From contig NC_029527.1 of assembly GCF_001577835.2 (NCBI RefSeq), positions 3,857,086-3,921,085 on the forward strand: a DNA stretch of 64,000 bases. Reading direction: 5' to 3'. The DNA comes from Coturnix japonica (Eukaryota; Chordata; Aves; Galliformes; Phasianidae). The notes beneath the pieces were generated by a model. The model was not told the DNA's origin, made no database searches, and was given only the letters and a program-made list of their open reading frames with translations. The position numbers and the translations under genes were made by a program. Positions 27,701 to 39,884 of the stretch are shown here, piece after piece. The first letter of the stretch is position 1. Each line of letters begins with the position of its first letter.

Positions 27701-30700
27701 CAGAAGTGTTCCGTCTTCTCTCAGTTCTCTTTTCTGCAAGTTAAGGCGTCCTAAAATAGCCAAAAAACAAAGGCATATCTTATGCAGCAAAAAGATGCTT
27801 CAAGTTTCCCATTCTGTCTGGGTACTTCCATCAAATAGATGCCTCAGGTTTTGTCATTTTTTTTGTTTGTTTCTTCAGTGTTAAATTTTTGTTCTTTCTT
27901 TTTAAAAGATTTCTTGGAATGCATTTGTGTATTTGGCTGTCATGCCTATGACCTCAGCCAACATGTTAAATTGCCCCTTTCTGTAATTGTTTCTTTCCTT
28001 GGGAAATAGGAGGTGTGTGGAGTTCTAGCTCAGCAGGTGCTTCTTAAGCGTGCAGACATTCTCATCCTGTGAGTGTCCCAGTTCTTGGCATGTTTGAGTT
28101 TTACTGTTTATAAGAAAATGGTTTACCCAGAGGCTCTTGTGTTCCTAGATTTATATCAGTAACAGTTTCTTTGTGGACCAAGTGGGCTGAAGAAGTAAGT
28201 AGGCGTTGCCTAAAGAAATAAGTATTGTAGTATCCTATTCCCCTTATTGCTTGTATTGACTAGCTTTAGCCCATTGTTTCTGTGTGTGTTTTTCTTGTGT
28301 TGTTTCCAGTGGAGGAAGTCATAACAGAAATATAGGTTAAGTACTTGCTGGGAAAGATTACAAAATGAACATAAATGTCTGAAGTATTGAGAATATATCT
28401 GGAATTCTGTTTCTGTGGTTTAAATGAAATCACTCATGAATATATTGAGAGTGAGGGAATGGGTCCTCTATGATGCACTGATTTAGATGAAATCATCTCG
28501 GGGATTATTGTGAAAGGATAATTGTACTAGTTGAAAAAAGTCTACATGAGAGACAAAAGAATGCTATTCAGAGATGGGGGAAGGAGGAAGTACTCAGAAT
28601 CTGTTTTCTTTTGAGAATCTACCTTTTCACCTGACACGACTTAGTAGGGAATTTGTGGTGTTAAACAGTAGAATGTTAAACTATTACATTGCTTATTTAG
28701 TGTTTGTAATGTTTCCAGTGACTGCTTATATATATCACCAAGACTTGAGTTATCAGGAAAACTGCAGCCTGTTATTTTATCCTTATACAAGTCTGTAAGT
28801 ATCCTTGCAGCAGAATTCTATTCTGAGCACTGGAATTTATCTTTCCAGTTGTATAAAAATGTATCTGTTCTGCAGTCTTGGCCACAATTGCATTTGTGAT
28901 GCTGCTAAAAGCAATTATCTTCTAATTTTCACTTCGTATTTCACATACAAGAGAAAAAATATATTGTAATTACCTTCACAGAGATAGTAGGATGTTGATT
29001 TTGATAATACCTGCAGTCTTCGGGCTCATGCTGTCAAAGCCCACAAGATTCTATACCTGAAAATAGCCTTCAAGACCATAAATAAGGGATGTCGTGGGAG
29101 TTTTGAATAGTCTTTGTAGTCTTGATTATGTTAGAATCTGCATATTATGGTTCTGTGTGAGTGTGCTAGAAAGAACTAACTCTAAATTTCCTTCAGGGAA
29201 ATGGCCATGAGAGGGACTTCATGAATGATCAGAGAGTGTATATCATGGATGCGTACAATAGGTATATTTATCCAGGAGATGGATTTGCTAAACGTAAGTA
29301 TAATTGAGGTTCATGTTCTGAATGTGAAAGAATGACTATTATTTAGTAACTTTTTCACTTACTGATAAGTTTTCTTGCAACAGTGTTATCTTTTCTTTCC
29401 TTCATGTAGAACGTAATACTTTCAATGGTTTTTCTGTGTGTCAGAATAGTGTTTTGCCTTGCTTTGAGAATGAAGTGCCTTCCTTCATTTCTACACTGAA
29501 TGCAAGATGTGGGATTGGGTAGACTGGGCAGTGGGAGAAGCATAAACATACCTTTATTTCACTGATGTTAAACAAGGAAAGCATTAAAAAAAAAGTACTC
29601 AGCACTCACTAGGCAATAAGTATCATCATGTGTTGGATTACTCATGCACACTGTGATTAGTTCAGATTTAGAGTTAAGCATAACTGCCTGAAAGCAAACA
29701 GAACTAGAATTTATAAGCTTCTGTTTCTTTCTACTGCCTCCCCAACTCCCCCTTTCTATTTTTAATGCCTTATTGTGAGTGTTTAAAATAATTTGATTTA
29801 AATTAAGAATAGATGTTTGCTCCTACAGGGTAAGAACATTAAATTGAAGATGCTTGGGGCAAAGCTATATCTTGTTATACATAAAGCAATTCACATGAAT
29901 TCATGATATCTTGCTGTTAAATTTCTAATGTTGAGATAAAAGTAAAACATCTTAATTTCTTAGTAATATTTATATTGTGGATTTCTTTTTCTCTGCAGTA
30001 GCGATTTGGTGTTCTCTTTTCATTATGTTTTATTTAGGTTCCTTCTTAAATTTATTCTTTTTATGATTTCTTTGCTGATCTCTGAATGGTCCTGTAGATA
30101 AGTTGTTTTTCATCAATGTTTTGCAATTGTGATTTAGGGAGACTTTTTTTTTCTTCTGCTTTGAATTCTGTCTTCAGTGGAATTTTTTTCAAGGTCGCTG
30201 TGCTTACATTTGATACAAAAACAAGTATTTGAAAAATGTTCTTTAACTGAAGCAAATGCACTGCATTTACTTTGTTCAATAACACAAACATTTCAGGTGC
30301 CATAAAACGGAAGGTGGAGTTGGAGTGGGGTACAGAGGATACAGAATACCTTCAGAAGGTACATACTCACGTGGAAGGAGCATTAAATGAATTAAAACCT
30401 GACATTATTGTTTATAACGCTGGAACTGATATTCTGGATGGCGATCCATTGGGAGGACTTGCTATTTCACCTCAGGTTTGTATAACACTAAAATACATTG
30501 AGACTTTCACTATTCACCAAATACTGGGGTTGGTGCTAAGAGTGAATTGCTTGTGGTAGTTTGTTAGATGAAAGTAAGGCATGTACTTCACAGTAAACCT
30601 GAACATTCTTCTGTTGTATATATATGCATCCATTGCTCAACATATGTTTTTTTATACATCAGTTCTTGATTCAGTTTCTTCATGTGCCTGTTTAAGTATC

Positions 30701-33133
30701 ATTCACTTTCTCTCTAAAATATACCCATACTGAACATACAGATAGTGTTCAGGCAGATGTATATATCACACTGCACCTAGATTGTTTTTTCCCTGTATGG
30801 TCATTCTCTTGCATCTGGTTCTTTCTATTTCCTTTGCCCCTGATACTCATGCAATCCATTTAACATTTTTGTCATTTGTGCTTGGTATGCATCTTAGCAC
30901 TTAATTTCCTCTGTAGCACTTCTGACTGTTTTAAATGTCTCTTTTGATGTCTCCCATGTCTAGCAGTCTTGTGCAACCTATTTGTTATTTTTAACAAATG
31001 AAGAGTTTGTGGGGTTTTTTTTCACGGTTTCCCTATTCTTTTTTATAGAACGATCACATCCTTTTTCAGCTCAGTTTAGCTTTTCCCCCGGCTTAGTTTA
31101 GATTTAAGTTTTCATTTGTCCTGTGTAGCTGCATAGAGGTCTTCACCTTCTCAATATCATAACAGATATGCTTTTCTCAAAATATGAAATTCTATAGCTC
31201 TCACGTTTCCTCTTTTTTTTAATGATGCTTTCCCTGTCAGTTCTTCAGTTCTTTGTCCCATTTTTCACATTTGATTCTCTTTCATTGTCTACCAGTTTGA
31301 TACAGACTTTCTTGAACTCATGGAACCCCTTCTAATGAAGCAAGCCCTCAGTCTGTTCTGTTTTTCAGTACTTTAGTTCTCAAACAGTCTTCCACAAAAC
31401 TAGTTTCTTGTTAGTTTATTTCCTTTCTGATTCAGCTCCTCATTCTTATTGTCTCCATCACCAGGTGGTCTATTCTTGCTCTCCAATTGCCTCCAGATAC
31501 CTTAGTGAGCCTGGGACAGAAGGATTTAGGAACTCGTTGGTATTTCCAGGTTTTCCTTTGACTGTGTGAAAGTTCCTCTGACAAAGGGAAGGAGCTTTGG
31601 GAGGAAACTGCCGCCAAGTGATAAATGAAAAACACTTTGACATGCCCTTTAAATTTTTTCTCTGCCATATGTTCTTTGTCAAGAACAGTGAGTTGTTGTA
31701 CCTGTTGGTTGCTGTTTATATGAAATGTCACTAAAATAATCATTTCACCTTCCCTCCATCTTTGCAAGAAGAGGTGAAAGGCAATGTGTGCCATTTCTTT
31801 GTGTGACCGCTGTTTCAGACATGTGATGGAGAACATTTTCTGAACTGAGGGCAGGGTTTCTTTTCTCTCTGATCTTGTTGGCTTAGGAATGATTAATATG
31901 TTTCACCAAGTTTGAAATCCTAGCCTAGTGGAACTGCCAAAACTGAAGACATTGAGCATGGATAGTTCATCTCTTCAAGGCTAAACAATCCAGTTGTCAG
32001 TTGTGGATGCTGTTTCTGTTTTAAAGTCTTGCTGCGGTGTTAGTTGTATTCAAAATGTGCCTCCGCACTATAGCCAGAAAATGTGATGCATAGCAGGTCT
32101 CTCTCTTAGCTTTGTTCATAAATTGCAAGTGTAGTAGGCTGTCATCTTCAGTTCTTATGTTCTTTTCTGGTACCATGCAGATGCTGGGAGTAAACCCATG
32201 TCTTTTTCTCAGAGCACCCAGTGGAGATTTTGGAGGATTTGCTGAGGCAGTTCTGCTCCCATGAGCAGTGACTGCTCCCAGTTCTCCTTCAGGACAGCAT
32301 TTTCTGCATCCACTGCTTGCTCCCTAGACATGTACAGCACGTTCTGTAACTCCGTTACTTGCTCTTAGGATCTGTTCCCAATATATTTCTTTAGTTTTCT
32401 ATGTCTTGGTTTTCATTTGTTAGTGCTTGTGCCCATTATTATTTTACTGGGCTGTGTCAAACTAACAAAATTAGTATTTCATGGTTTTGCAAAATGTTTT
32501 TCAGCTACACTTTTGAATTTTCCATTTGTTTGTGGATGTTTTTTTGTAACTTCCTAATATCTCATGGGCAAGAATTCTTATAAGAATTTATAGTAGGCAA
32601 CTTCTGTCTGTTGGATCCTCTAAAATTAAGACAAAGTTTTAGGATTTGCTGTTTTTGTTGTGTTTCTGTCTTTTGTGTTTGTTTGTTTGTTTGTTTTTTT
32701 AAAGGCTTACAAGTGTAATGTCTCTAACAGAGGCTTTTAAAGTAATTTGATGTTCCTGGTATAAAATATAAGGCTGAATTACTTGTTAAGCATCTCATAC
32801 TGCAAATCCATAAGCCAGCGACTAGGTCTGTTAGAATTAAAATACCATATTGTATCTCTTCAGTTTTTTGTAACTGTTGTAACCATGCAGGGAATCGTGA
32901 AGAGAGATGAAGTTGTGTTCAGGGCTGCCAGAAGCCGTGGAATCCCAATCTTGATGGTAACGTCTGGAGGCTACCAGAAGAGGACTGCCCGGATTATTGC
33001 TGATTCTATCCTCAATTTGCACAACCTGGGGCTTATTGACAAGGAGCTAGCAACCAGTGCAGCTGAAAATCCCAAAGTAGAACAGATGATTAGGGACTCT
33101 GTAACAGACTTAACCAATTTATCACTGCAGTGA
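15574..33133 (+). CDS. HDAC11: Histone deacetylase 11, complete gene, ten coding exons
   Basis: HDAC11 is the only class IV zinc-dependent deacylase of vertebrates. It removes acetyl and, far better, long fatty-acyl groups from lysines. The join is 15574-15575, 16214-16362, 19336-19436, 21701-21817, 24558-24600, 25616-25692, 27027-27089, 29197-29293, 30297-30475 and 32891-33133. It gives 1071 bases, 356 residues plus TGA, in phase throughout with GT-AG introns. Human HDAC11 has 347 residues; the extra length is at the C-terminus. Catalytic residues fall at the human positions: His142-His143 (GGGFHH), zinc ligands Asp181, His183 and Asp261, and Tyr304 in SGGYQKRTAR. The single deacetylase domain fills nearly the whole protein, with no signal peptide or membrane segment. 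The start codon is split between exons 1 and 2. The gene is divergent from NUP210, as in other amniotes. Nothing suggests loss of function. Confidence 0.97.
16214..16362 (+). CDS. HDAC11: HDAC11 coding exon 2
   Basis: Encodes residues 1 (third base) to 50, including WPIVYSPDYNITFMGLEKLH and the KWGKVINFLK segment, nearly identical to human. The acceptor is TTGCTTTTCAAG and the donor AGGTAAAA. The exon ends one base into codon 51 (phase 1). Confidence 0.97.
18879..18896 (+). repeat. (TG)9 microsatellite in HDAC11 intron 2
   Basis: Nine uninterrupted TG dinucleotides. This is a short simple repeat, possibly polymorphic. Confidence 0.9.
19336..19436 (+). CDS. HDAC11: HDAC11 coding exon 3
   Basis: Encodes residues 51-84: EEKLIGDDLIVQAREATDED, then LLVVHTRRYLNKLK. 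The acceptor is TTGTTTCAG and the donor AAGGTGCTG, the least consensus-like donor in the gene. The exon ends in phase 0. Confidence 0.97.
21701..21817 (+). CDS. HDAC11: HDAC11 coding exon 4
   Basis: Encodes residues 85-123, WSFVVATITEIPPVLFLPNF then LVQRKVLKPLRTQTGGTIM. The acceptor is CTCCGCATAG and the donor ATGGTAAGG. The length is 117 bases, an exact 39 codons. Confidence 0.98.
24558..24600 (+). CDS. HDAC11: HDAC11 coding exon 5 (43 nt)
   Basis: A very short exon encoding AGKLAIDRGWAINV (residues 124-137) plus the first base of Gly138. The acceptor is TTTCCTCTAG and the donor GTGAGT. It leads directly into the active-site glycine loop in the next exon. Confidence 0.97.
25616..25692 (+). 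CDS. HDAC11: HDAC11 coding exon 6, catalytic His-His
   Basis: Encodes residues 138-163 with GGGFHHCSSDKGGGFCAYAD. His142 and His143 are the tandem histidines that activate the catalytic water and transfer protons in all zinc HDACs. The donor is GTAAGA. The exon ends in phase 0. Confidence 0.98.
27027..27089 (+). CDS. HDAC11: HDAC11 coding exon 7, zinc ligands
   Basis: Encodes residues 164-184 ending in KATIIDLDAHQ. Asp181 and His183 are two of the three zinc ligands. The acceptor is TCTCCAG and the donor GTGAGT. The length is 63 bases, in phase 0 on both sides. Confidence 0.98.
28010..28068 (+). other. Candidate extra exon in HDAC11 intron 7
   Basis: A pyrimidine-rich tract ending in AAATAG at 28009 and a strong GTGAGT donor at 28069 enclose 59 bases with no in-frame stop when read from exon 7 (EVCGVLAQQVLLKRADILIL). 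Being 59 bases long, it would shift exon 8 out of frame, and a stop would follow within about ten codons. It is not part of the known HDAC11 protein. It could be a regulated poison exon or a chance splice-site pair. Confidence 0.3.
29197..29293 (+). CDS. HDAC11: HDAC11 coding exon 8
   Basis: Encodes GNGHERDFMNDQRVYIMDAY then NRYIYPGDGFAK (residues 185-216) and one base of Arg217. The acceptor is CCTTCAG and the donor GTAAGT. Confidence 0.98.
30297..30475 (+). CDS. HDAC11: HDAC11 coding exon 9, third zinc ligand
   Basis: Encodes residues 217-276, including KRKVELEWGTEDTEYL and DIIVYNAGTDILDGDPLGGL. Asp261 in NAGTD is the third zinc ligand. The acceptor is AACATTTCAG and the donor CAGGTTTGT. 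Confidence 0.98.
32677..32700 (+). repeat. (GTTT)5 repeat with T-run in HDAC11 intron 9
   Basis: About five GTTT units run into a T tract, roughly 190 bases upstream of the last exon. The surrounding intron 9 is strongly pyrimidine-rich on the coding strand. Confidence 0.85.
32891..33133 (+). CDS. HDAC11: HDAC11 coding exon 10, C-terminus and stop
   Basis: Encodes residues 277-356 from GIVKRDEVVF to LTNLSLQ, then TGA at 33131-33133. Tyr304 in MVTSGGYQKRTARIIADSIL is the transition-state tyrosine. The C-terminal tail after GLIDKEL differs from mammals and is slightly longer. The acceptor is AACCATGCAG. Confidence 0.97.
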   Translation, partial: GIVKRDEVVFRAARSRGIPILMVTSGGYQKRTARIIADSILNLHNLGLIDKELATSAAENPKVEQMIRDSVTDLTNLSLQ

Positions 33134-36100
33134 TGGTTAATAAGTTTTTTCCTTAGATTCAGAAGTTTAGGAGCAGGAAGTTTCCACATTATCAGAGTTA
33201 ATATAAGAAATTCACAAAGGACTCAACTTGCCTGTAAAAATAACCTAGTACAGACAACAGACGGTTGCGGATTCTGTGTTTAACTTCTGAAGCTGTCTTG
33301 AGCAAAGGCAATAAATCCTTTTAAGCTAATTGAGATGTACTCAAGAGTACCTTATTTCAGTTTATAATGTTACTGTAGAAAGCTTTAATTGCTTCCTATT
33401 GTTGTAGATTGTCCACTATGTTGAAAGAACTATATGGTTGGACTGTTCGAGGCCTGTTTGGTGGTATGGTTCAGACAGTGGCTGGAGTAATCTGCACTAA
33501 ACTTATCGGTATTGTTCTTAGATACTGTTCTTAGATACTGCATTCTATTTATTGCTTTTTTAAAAGGTTGTTATAACAGTTCTGTGTGGTCTTCTACTGT
33601 CGATTTAACACTCAAGTGCAATAATATGGAGAATAGCCCAGTTGCTTGGCTTTTGAGCCATAGCCTATTAGAATGAACATTTGTTAGTATATATTTTATT
33701 CCTATTTACCACAGTGACGTAGATCCTGCTTTTGAATACACTGAAAATAGAATATGAATTGACTTTGGCTTAGTATGCCAATGGGCAGTAAGGGATCAGC
33801 AGTAAGTGTGGCTTTTGCCTCTCTTGAAACGAGGCCTGCATTGAAAGGCAGTAGTTCCTATGCATTGTAGTTTGTTTACTCTGACTTCCTATAAAATTAA
33901 ACCTAACTGTAGTGTTCTGAGAACTATTACAGAAAATGTCATGTAGAACTAGAAATACTTTTTATCACCAACTTGTCATATGTAAGCCTTGAAGAGTAAA
34001 TTTCAGTATTTTTTTCCAGCCAGTGCTGTTTTTCACTTGCTTGAAGATTACTGGTAGTCATAGCTACAGTCATAGTTGGTAACCACATTGTTCATATTTA
34101 GAAATAAAATACTTCTACATTAAGCTAATGTAATAGCCTATATAGGAGGCTCTAGGAGGTACTATGGTATGAGAACAAAATAGTGCATTCAGAATGCAAA
34201 TTTTTGGTGCATTGACTGTAATGTTTGTTTTTGTTGGTTTATTATGCATTAATTACTGTTTGTAGCACTGGGTCTTAAATATAAATATATATAAATATAT
34301 AAATATACTAAACTGTATATTTGACAAGAGCTTTCTTAACTTCCAAGTATTCACTGATGTCATGTTCAGGTTTGAGACTTTCTGTGAAGGGACCCTGATG
34401 TTTTCCAGCCAGTGGAATTGGTGTATAAGCTATTTAAGGAATGTTTCATTCTAATTAGAATACTTACCTCAGTAATGTCATTTTTAAGTTTATGGTGTTT
34501 ATTAATTGTTGGAATTTGCACAATTGCTATAAATAGCTGCTTTAAACCAGATTTGGCATATTGCACTAAGCTTGATTTGCAACACGGTTGTTAAAAGGCA
34601 CTTTTAAATTTCTTACTTTTAGGTGGTCAGAGTACGACTAATGTTGAGATTTATTTTTTCTATACAGTCTGTGTTACTGGAAGATGTTGGTATTCTTTCA
34701 TATAATTTTTATAGAATTATAAAGGAAATTTCTATGAACTAAAACACTGTAACGGTACATACTGTTTGTGTTAACTTGTTTATTTTACTTTGACTCAGTA
34801 AAGATTAAAATAACGTTGAATAATACTGACTGATGTTGCTTTTCACTTATTTTGTCTGTAAACATTTTGGATCAAACACTATTAAAAATGTGCTTTTATT
34901 GGTAGTTAAAATGTAGCTGAAACTGTAACTGGTCTCAAGGATGAACAGTACAGTGTTTGTCAACAGCAGAGGACTTCTCTAGCCATTAACATGTTGGCCT
35001 CTCAAGTGAAGTTGTAAAGTTGGAGTTTCTATGTCCATAAATGTTATAAGAATCATAAGGTCATCATAAGGTGTTAAAGTTGCTTTTTAATTCCATATTG
35101 CATTCTAGAAGTGATGAAACTTTTCAGTTGAATTTAGACTTAGTACTATATGATTAATACAAAATCTCGATACCAGTAGGCAAGGTGCACCAAATAATTT
35201 GTTGTGGAAACATCTGCAGGTACCTCAACCATCACAATTCTTAGCTTCTGAGGAAGTGTTTGTGGAACATGAACTAAGTGAGGCTGCTGGAAAGCTGGAT
35301 AGTAGCAGCTGATGCTGGGAGAAGATGTGGGACTTCTTTTAGTCTGGGGTTTTCTTTTTGCTCGGTTTTCTTGCAATGCATTTTTGACTATAAATTTTCC
35401 CATAATAGGGAGGAATATTTCAGAACTGCTGCCTTAATGTATAACAAAATACTTATCCTGAAGAAGGCTGCTCATCTTTCCTAATGAGATGTCAGTTTTG
35501 ACTCAGATTCTTTAATTAAGAATAGACTTTTCTGATAGCTTATAGAATGAAGGATTTTTTTTTTCAGTCAGCCACGTGTGAAATGTGTTGAAAAACCTGA
35601 GGGGTTGATGCTGTTGCCTCTTATCTAACATTTGGCATGGTGAGTTTCACCCCCATCCCCTCACCTCTCTGTTTTACAGTCAATATATAGTGTAGAAGTT
35701 GGCAATAAAAGCACTGTGCATTATGTTAAGGCTCACAATGACTGCATTTTGGATATAAATGGTAATATCAATCTCTTTCGCCCTGACTGTGAGTGTATTT
35801 TTTGTTTGGATTTTTGGTTTCTTTTTTTGAATACCCTGGATTCTGAAGTTGCAGACTTTTGTCATAAATACAAGGAAGAATTTGAGAAATGCTGTTGTCA
35901 GCTATAATAATGCTATGGAGTTAAAGAAAATGAATTGGTAGTCAGCTTATTGTGTGCAGGGCAGGTTCATTGTACAATGAATAATAGCTGTTTGGGCACA
36001 CAGGTTCCCTACTCCTTGCTGATCCTCACAGCTTGAAGAACCCAATGGTTCTGAAACCTGACCTTTCCCTGCTACTGGAGGAAGCTGCACACCAGTATCT

Positions 36101-39100
36101 CAGCCCTCTCTTATGCATACAGTGCTTACAATTCTTTTCAGTGCTGGCTGCATACTTTCTGGTGGGCTGTAAAGTGACTCATTTCTTGTACTTCACAAAA
36201 TATGCTACATAATTGTGTCCTACATACAGCACAGTCACTTTGGGGAGGGCGCTTTGATAAATCCCAATGTTAATAAGTTGATAATCTTGGAAATAGTGAT
36301 AAGACAAATTAACTGGATTGACAATATTGAACAGGAGGTCACTGTGGTGGGACTGTGGCTCTGTTTTATTTACCTGCTGCAGTTCTGACTTTCCCAACAT
36401 CTGAGACCAAACTTCTGCCCAGGGATGGAATCAACGCAAAACTTCTGAGGAAAGTGTCAGTGCTGTGATGAGGTTCTCCTTGTTTTATCAGTCCTGCAGT
36501 GTTGTGTTTGACCAGCACCATGGTCTGTGGCACACATTTCCTTCTCTTTTCCTCCCTTCAGGATGAGCATTGCAGGTAAATATATACGTTGTCAGATATA
36601 GAGCTAGTTACGCATCTCATTAATCAGATCCAGACTTCTGCATCTTGCAGTTGAATGTAACTTTCTTTGAGCTTGACTGGAACAGATTATCTTTATTTTG
36701 GAAATCCATGTCTGAGTTATATAAAAATGAGGGAAACAAATCCGAGGCCAGCATAGAAGGATGCTGCTTATCTATACAGCATCTTCAAGTTAGTCCTTAG
36801 TAGAGTTGTAACAGATGTGATGCTTTGTAAGAGAGGAAAGATGTCTTTTCTTTCAACTTTTGACATCCTAAGAAAAATTACTATTAATCCTGTTAGCCAA
36901 ATGTAACTTGTTGTTTTGTCTTTGCTTTTGCCCTTGTATTTACTTAAGCACAGAAGAGATTAAGAAGGATTTAGGGTAATTGCAGAGAGGAGACAAGGAA
37001 ACTGAAAATTTCCTGAGTAAAAAGCCACAGTGTGCTTTCTTTACACATGATGTTACACTGAGAGCTGTTTTTTGTGTGAATCAGGTAGAATTTTTGTTGT
37101 TATCAGATATCAGTATATTTTATTTCACTTTTTTCACATCTTCCATGGTTTCTCTTTGCATTCTTTACTAGTCTTTCCTGAGACTACCACCCATCAACGT
37201 TGTAGCTGAGAACATTCAACTACATTTCACAGAGGTAAACATAAAGGCTAAGTAGAATTTGGGTTTAACTGTCTTGGTCCTTAGTAAGTGGCTGCTGGTC
37301 ACTTACTGAATGGATTCTCAGCAGCAGATAGTATGCAGATATGCTCAGTATATGTGCCTGAGTAAGTGGCATGGATGCACAGCGACTTCTGTTGATAATG
37401 CTTTCTGTTTCTGGTTAAGCAGCTTGGTAGGGAATTAGATGTTTACTTCTTGAATAGAAATAATTCATTATAGCTTGTTCAGCAATTGAAAGAGGATTCC
37501 ATTTTAACTTGATTCCTTTGAGAAGCAAAACAAGTTGACAAACATCAGAAGTAAATGGAGATGTTCTTCCTATGGTACTTCCAAAAACTAGAACGTCTTG
37601 GAGTACCACTGTAAATTAGGTTAGTTAGTCTTTGCCAAGACTGCATCCTGTGATAATCAGAGAAGTGCAGATTGATGGAAAGCAGAGAGAAAAAGGAATA
37701 GCTGCAGGTGACATGATGCAACTGCATTCTCAAGTTGATATGATAATGCTATGGGTTTAGTAGAAGGAATGGTATAAAATGCAGCCCTGCTCATTGCTTG
37801 TAGGCATAAAAAGTGGGCACAGGCTGGATGGTAACATCTCTGAACACTGGGCATCTGATTCTGGTCTCTCTGGTTTCCTACTGTAATGTCGGAATACCTT
37901 GCAATTGACACTGCAATAGAGAAATCATTATGGTTATTAATAACCATTCAGATAGTACTGTAAGAAATAGTGAACTCTCTGAATTAGCAAGTAAGATACT
38001 GTATTTGATTTGCAAAAAGAGCCTTATTGTGTGGATATTCTTGATATACAGAGGAAGAGGTAACACAAATGATCATTGTAAGCCTTTTCATTTTGGAGCT
38101 TGTTGTTTAGTATGTGCAAATTGCTTTCTTTCTATGCTGTTTGCCCAAATGAACAGCGTACACAAGCAGGAATGTGCGAGGCAAGAGTGTAGCCTTCCAT
38201 GGCAGCATGCTGATTGAATTAAAGAATTTCATGAAGTGTGGCAGCAGGAGTGCTGATGAACTGCAGACATGTTTTTAGAGCTGGCTGTGTTTGCTTGAGA
38301 ATAATATTAAAGAACTCAAAAAGTTTACCTTATTTTGACCTTGGAAAAGTAAACGTGACTATATGAAGGTTAACAGACTATAGTGGTTATGTTCTCAACA
38401 GTATAGTTGCACTAATTCTATCTTATTTGCAAAGACCCGAGGTTTTTGATGTAATGGGTCTACATTGAGAAATAAAGCTGAGTCAGCAAATGAATACAAT
38501 GAGCTGCATTCAAAACAATTGCCATCTGTGAGGTTTTTTTTGTATCCTTTCCTGTTAAAACTGGAAGGCTGATTTTTCCAAATGCTACAACAGAAATTAG
38601 GCATTCCTGCGTTTTAATGTGGCTGCTTTTATGTTGTTCACAACTGCACATGCTGTCTCCCTTTCATACTCTAAAGCTTCCTTAGATTATTTGCTGAAAT
38701 GAAATATTTTCAGGATACAGGCAAGACTGAGCTTTTATTCTTCCTTAGGGGTAAGCAGTCATTACTTAGGCCTTACTTAATGTTGTCTTAAGTAACTACG
38801 TATGTTGTACTTCTATTTGAATGATTTGTTACTAAGGTCAATTTTACCAAGGAGAAAAAGGAGAGGGATGGCAAGGGATAACAGTTATTGCTTGATGAAA
38901 AAGAAAAGAAGTAAAGGGGGTGGGGAAAAAAAGCTTCTAAGCTTTAATTCACACAATCTCTTTCCAGATAAGGACAAGGAAAACTTCAGCACCTATGAAG
39001 CATTGGCAAGGTCAGTGCTTAGAAAGTTGGGCCTGATTTATTGTGCATTTCTACAACAAGGGCAGTGTTTGGAGGGTTGGATTTGATTTAGTTTTTATCA

Positions 39101-39880
39101 CTGAAGTACTGCCAGGAGAGGAAAAATAAAACTACCGTGCTGTGGATGAGCTGAAATCAATAGTGGTCACACACAAGAGGTATAGTTCTCGTATTTTTAG
39201 TTTGTTTTTATTTTGAGGCATGCTCAAAGACCTTGAGATTTTACAGGGCATGGAAAATATAGCAGTAAAATACCATCTTTGAGGTGCAGTGAGTCGATGA
39301 GGGTCTGCTTGCTTCCACACTGGACAACAAAATGTATGTACACCTTCAGTCTACTTAGTGTAATCACAGCGTGTTAGAAGCCTGTGTTCTGGAGGTGCAT
39401 GGCATCCTGCTGGTGACCTACAGTATGGTTGATGGGGGGCACTTGAAAATGTTAATATGCTTTTTTGTTTGTTTTTTGAGCTTTAGCAATGGCTTAAAGA
39501 GTGTACAGGGACTCATAGGTTTACTTTAGTTTGCAAATTCACTGTGGGGAGAATAATACCTTTGCTCACTCTTGAGCAGCCACTCAAAAGCTAAAGCTAT
39601 CTGAAGGCAAAAGTGAGCAGTGCTTTAGGGCACAGACATAGAGAAGACCCAGAGGCCATCAGAGAATGGCAGCTAGTGAAGGTCATTTTAGAATTGAAGT
39701 TGATTGTTCTGATGCTTAGAAATGTTCTGGGTTGTTTTTTTGTTGTTGTTTTTCATCTTTCCCTTCCCTTGTTGGCAGCAGCTCAGGTTCACCAAACTGG
39801 ACTCCTCGTGTATCTGATACTTATGGCTCTGGTTGCATTTCATCTTTCTTCAACTGCTGTAACTGTTTTGCAGTTAACTG
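33134..39880. other. HDAC11 3' UTR and downstream intergenic DNA
   Basis: The first part is HDAC11 3' UTR of unknown length. The rest is AT-rich and without an exon that I recognise. Small local structures are two 13-bp tandem copies at 33513-33538, an 11-bp tandem repeat near 35052-35072, an AT-repeat stretch around 34278-34305 and an 18-bp palindrome at 37930-37947. An 85-codon minus-strand open frame at 35146-35403 has a coding-like look but no known match. Confidence 0.55.
33310..33315 (+). terminator. First HDAC11 poly(A) signal
   Basis: AATAAA lies 177 bases after the stop codon, with T- and GT-rich sequence within the following 100 bases. It is the nearest canonical signal and would give a short 3' UTR. 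Further canonical hexamers at 34103-34108 and 35704-35709 could serve longer isoforms. Which one is used cannot be read from sequence. Confidence 0.5.
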
Positions 39881-39884
39881 CTTG

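Noticed and set aside
31432-31836. Minus-strand frame of 134 codons in HDAC11 intron 9
   Set aside because: It lies in a pyrimidine-rich intron where the opposite strand is purine-rich and few stops occur. No recognised protein.
31960-32020. Short similarity to the CR1 'ggctaaacaa' region
   Set aside because: Only about 25 bases resemble the consensus and nothing on either side continues it.
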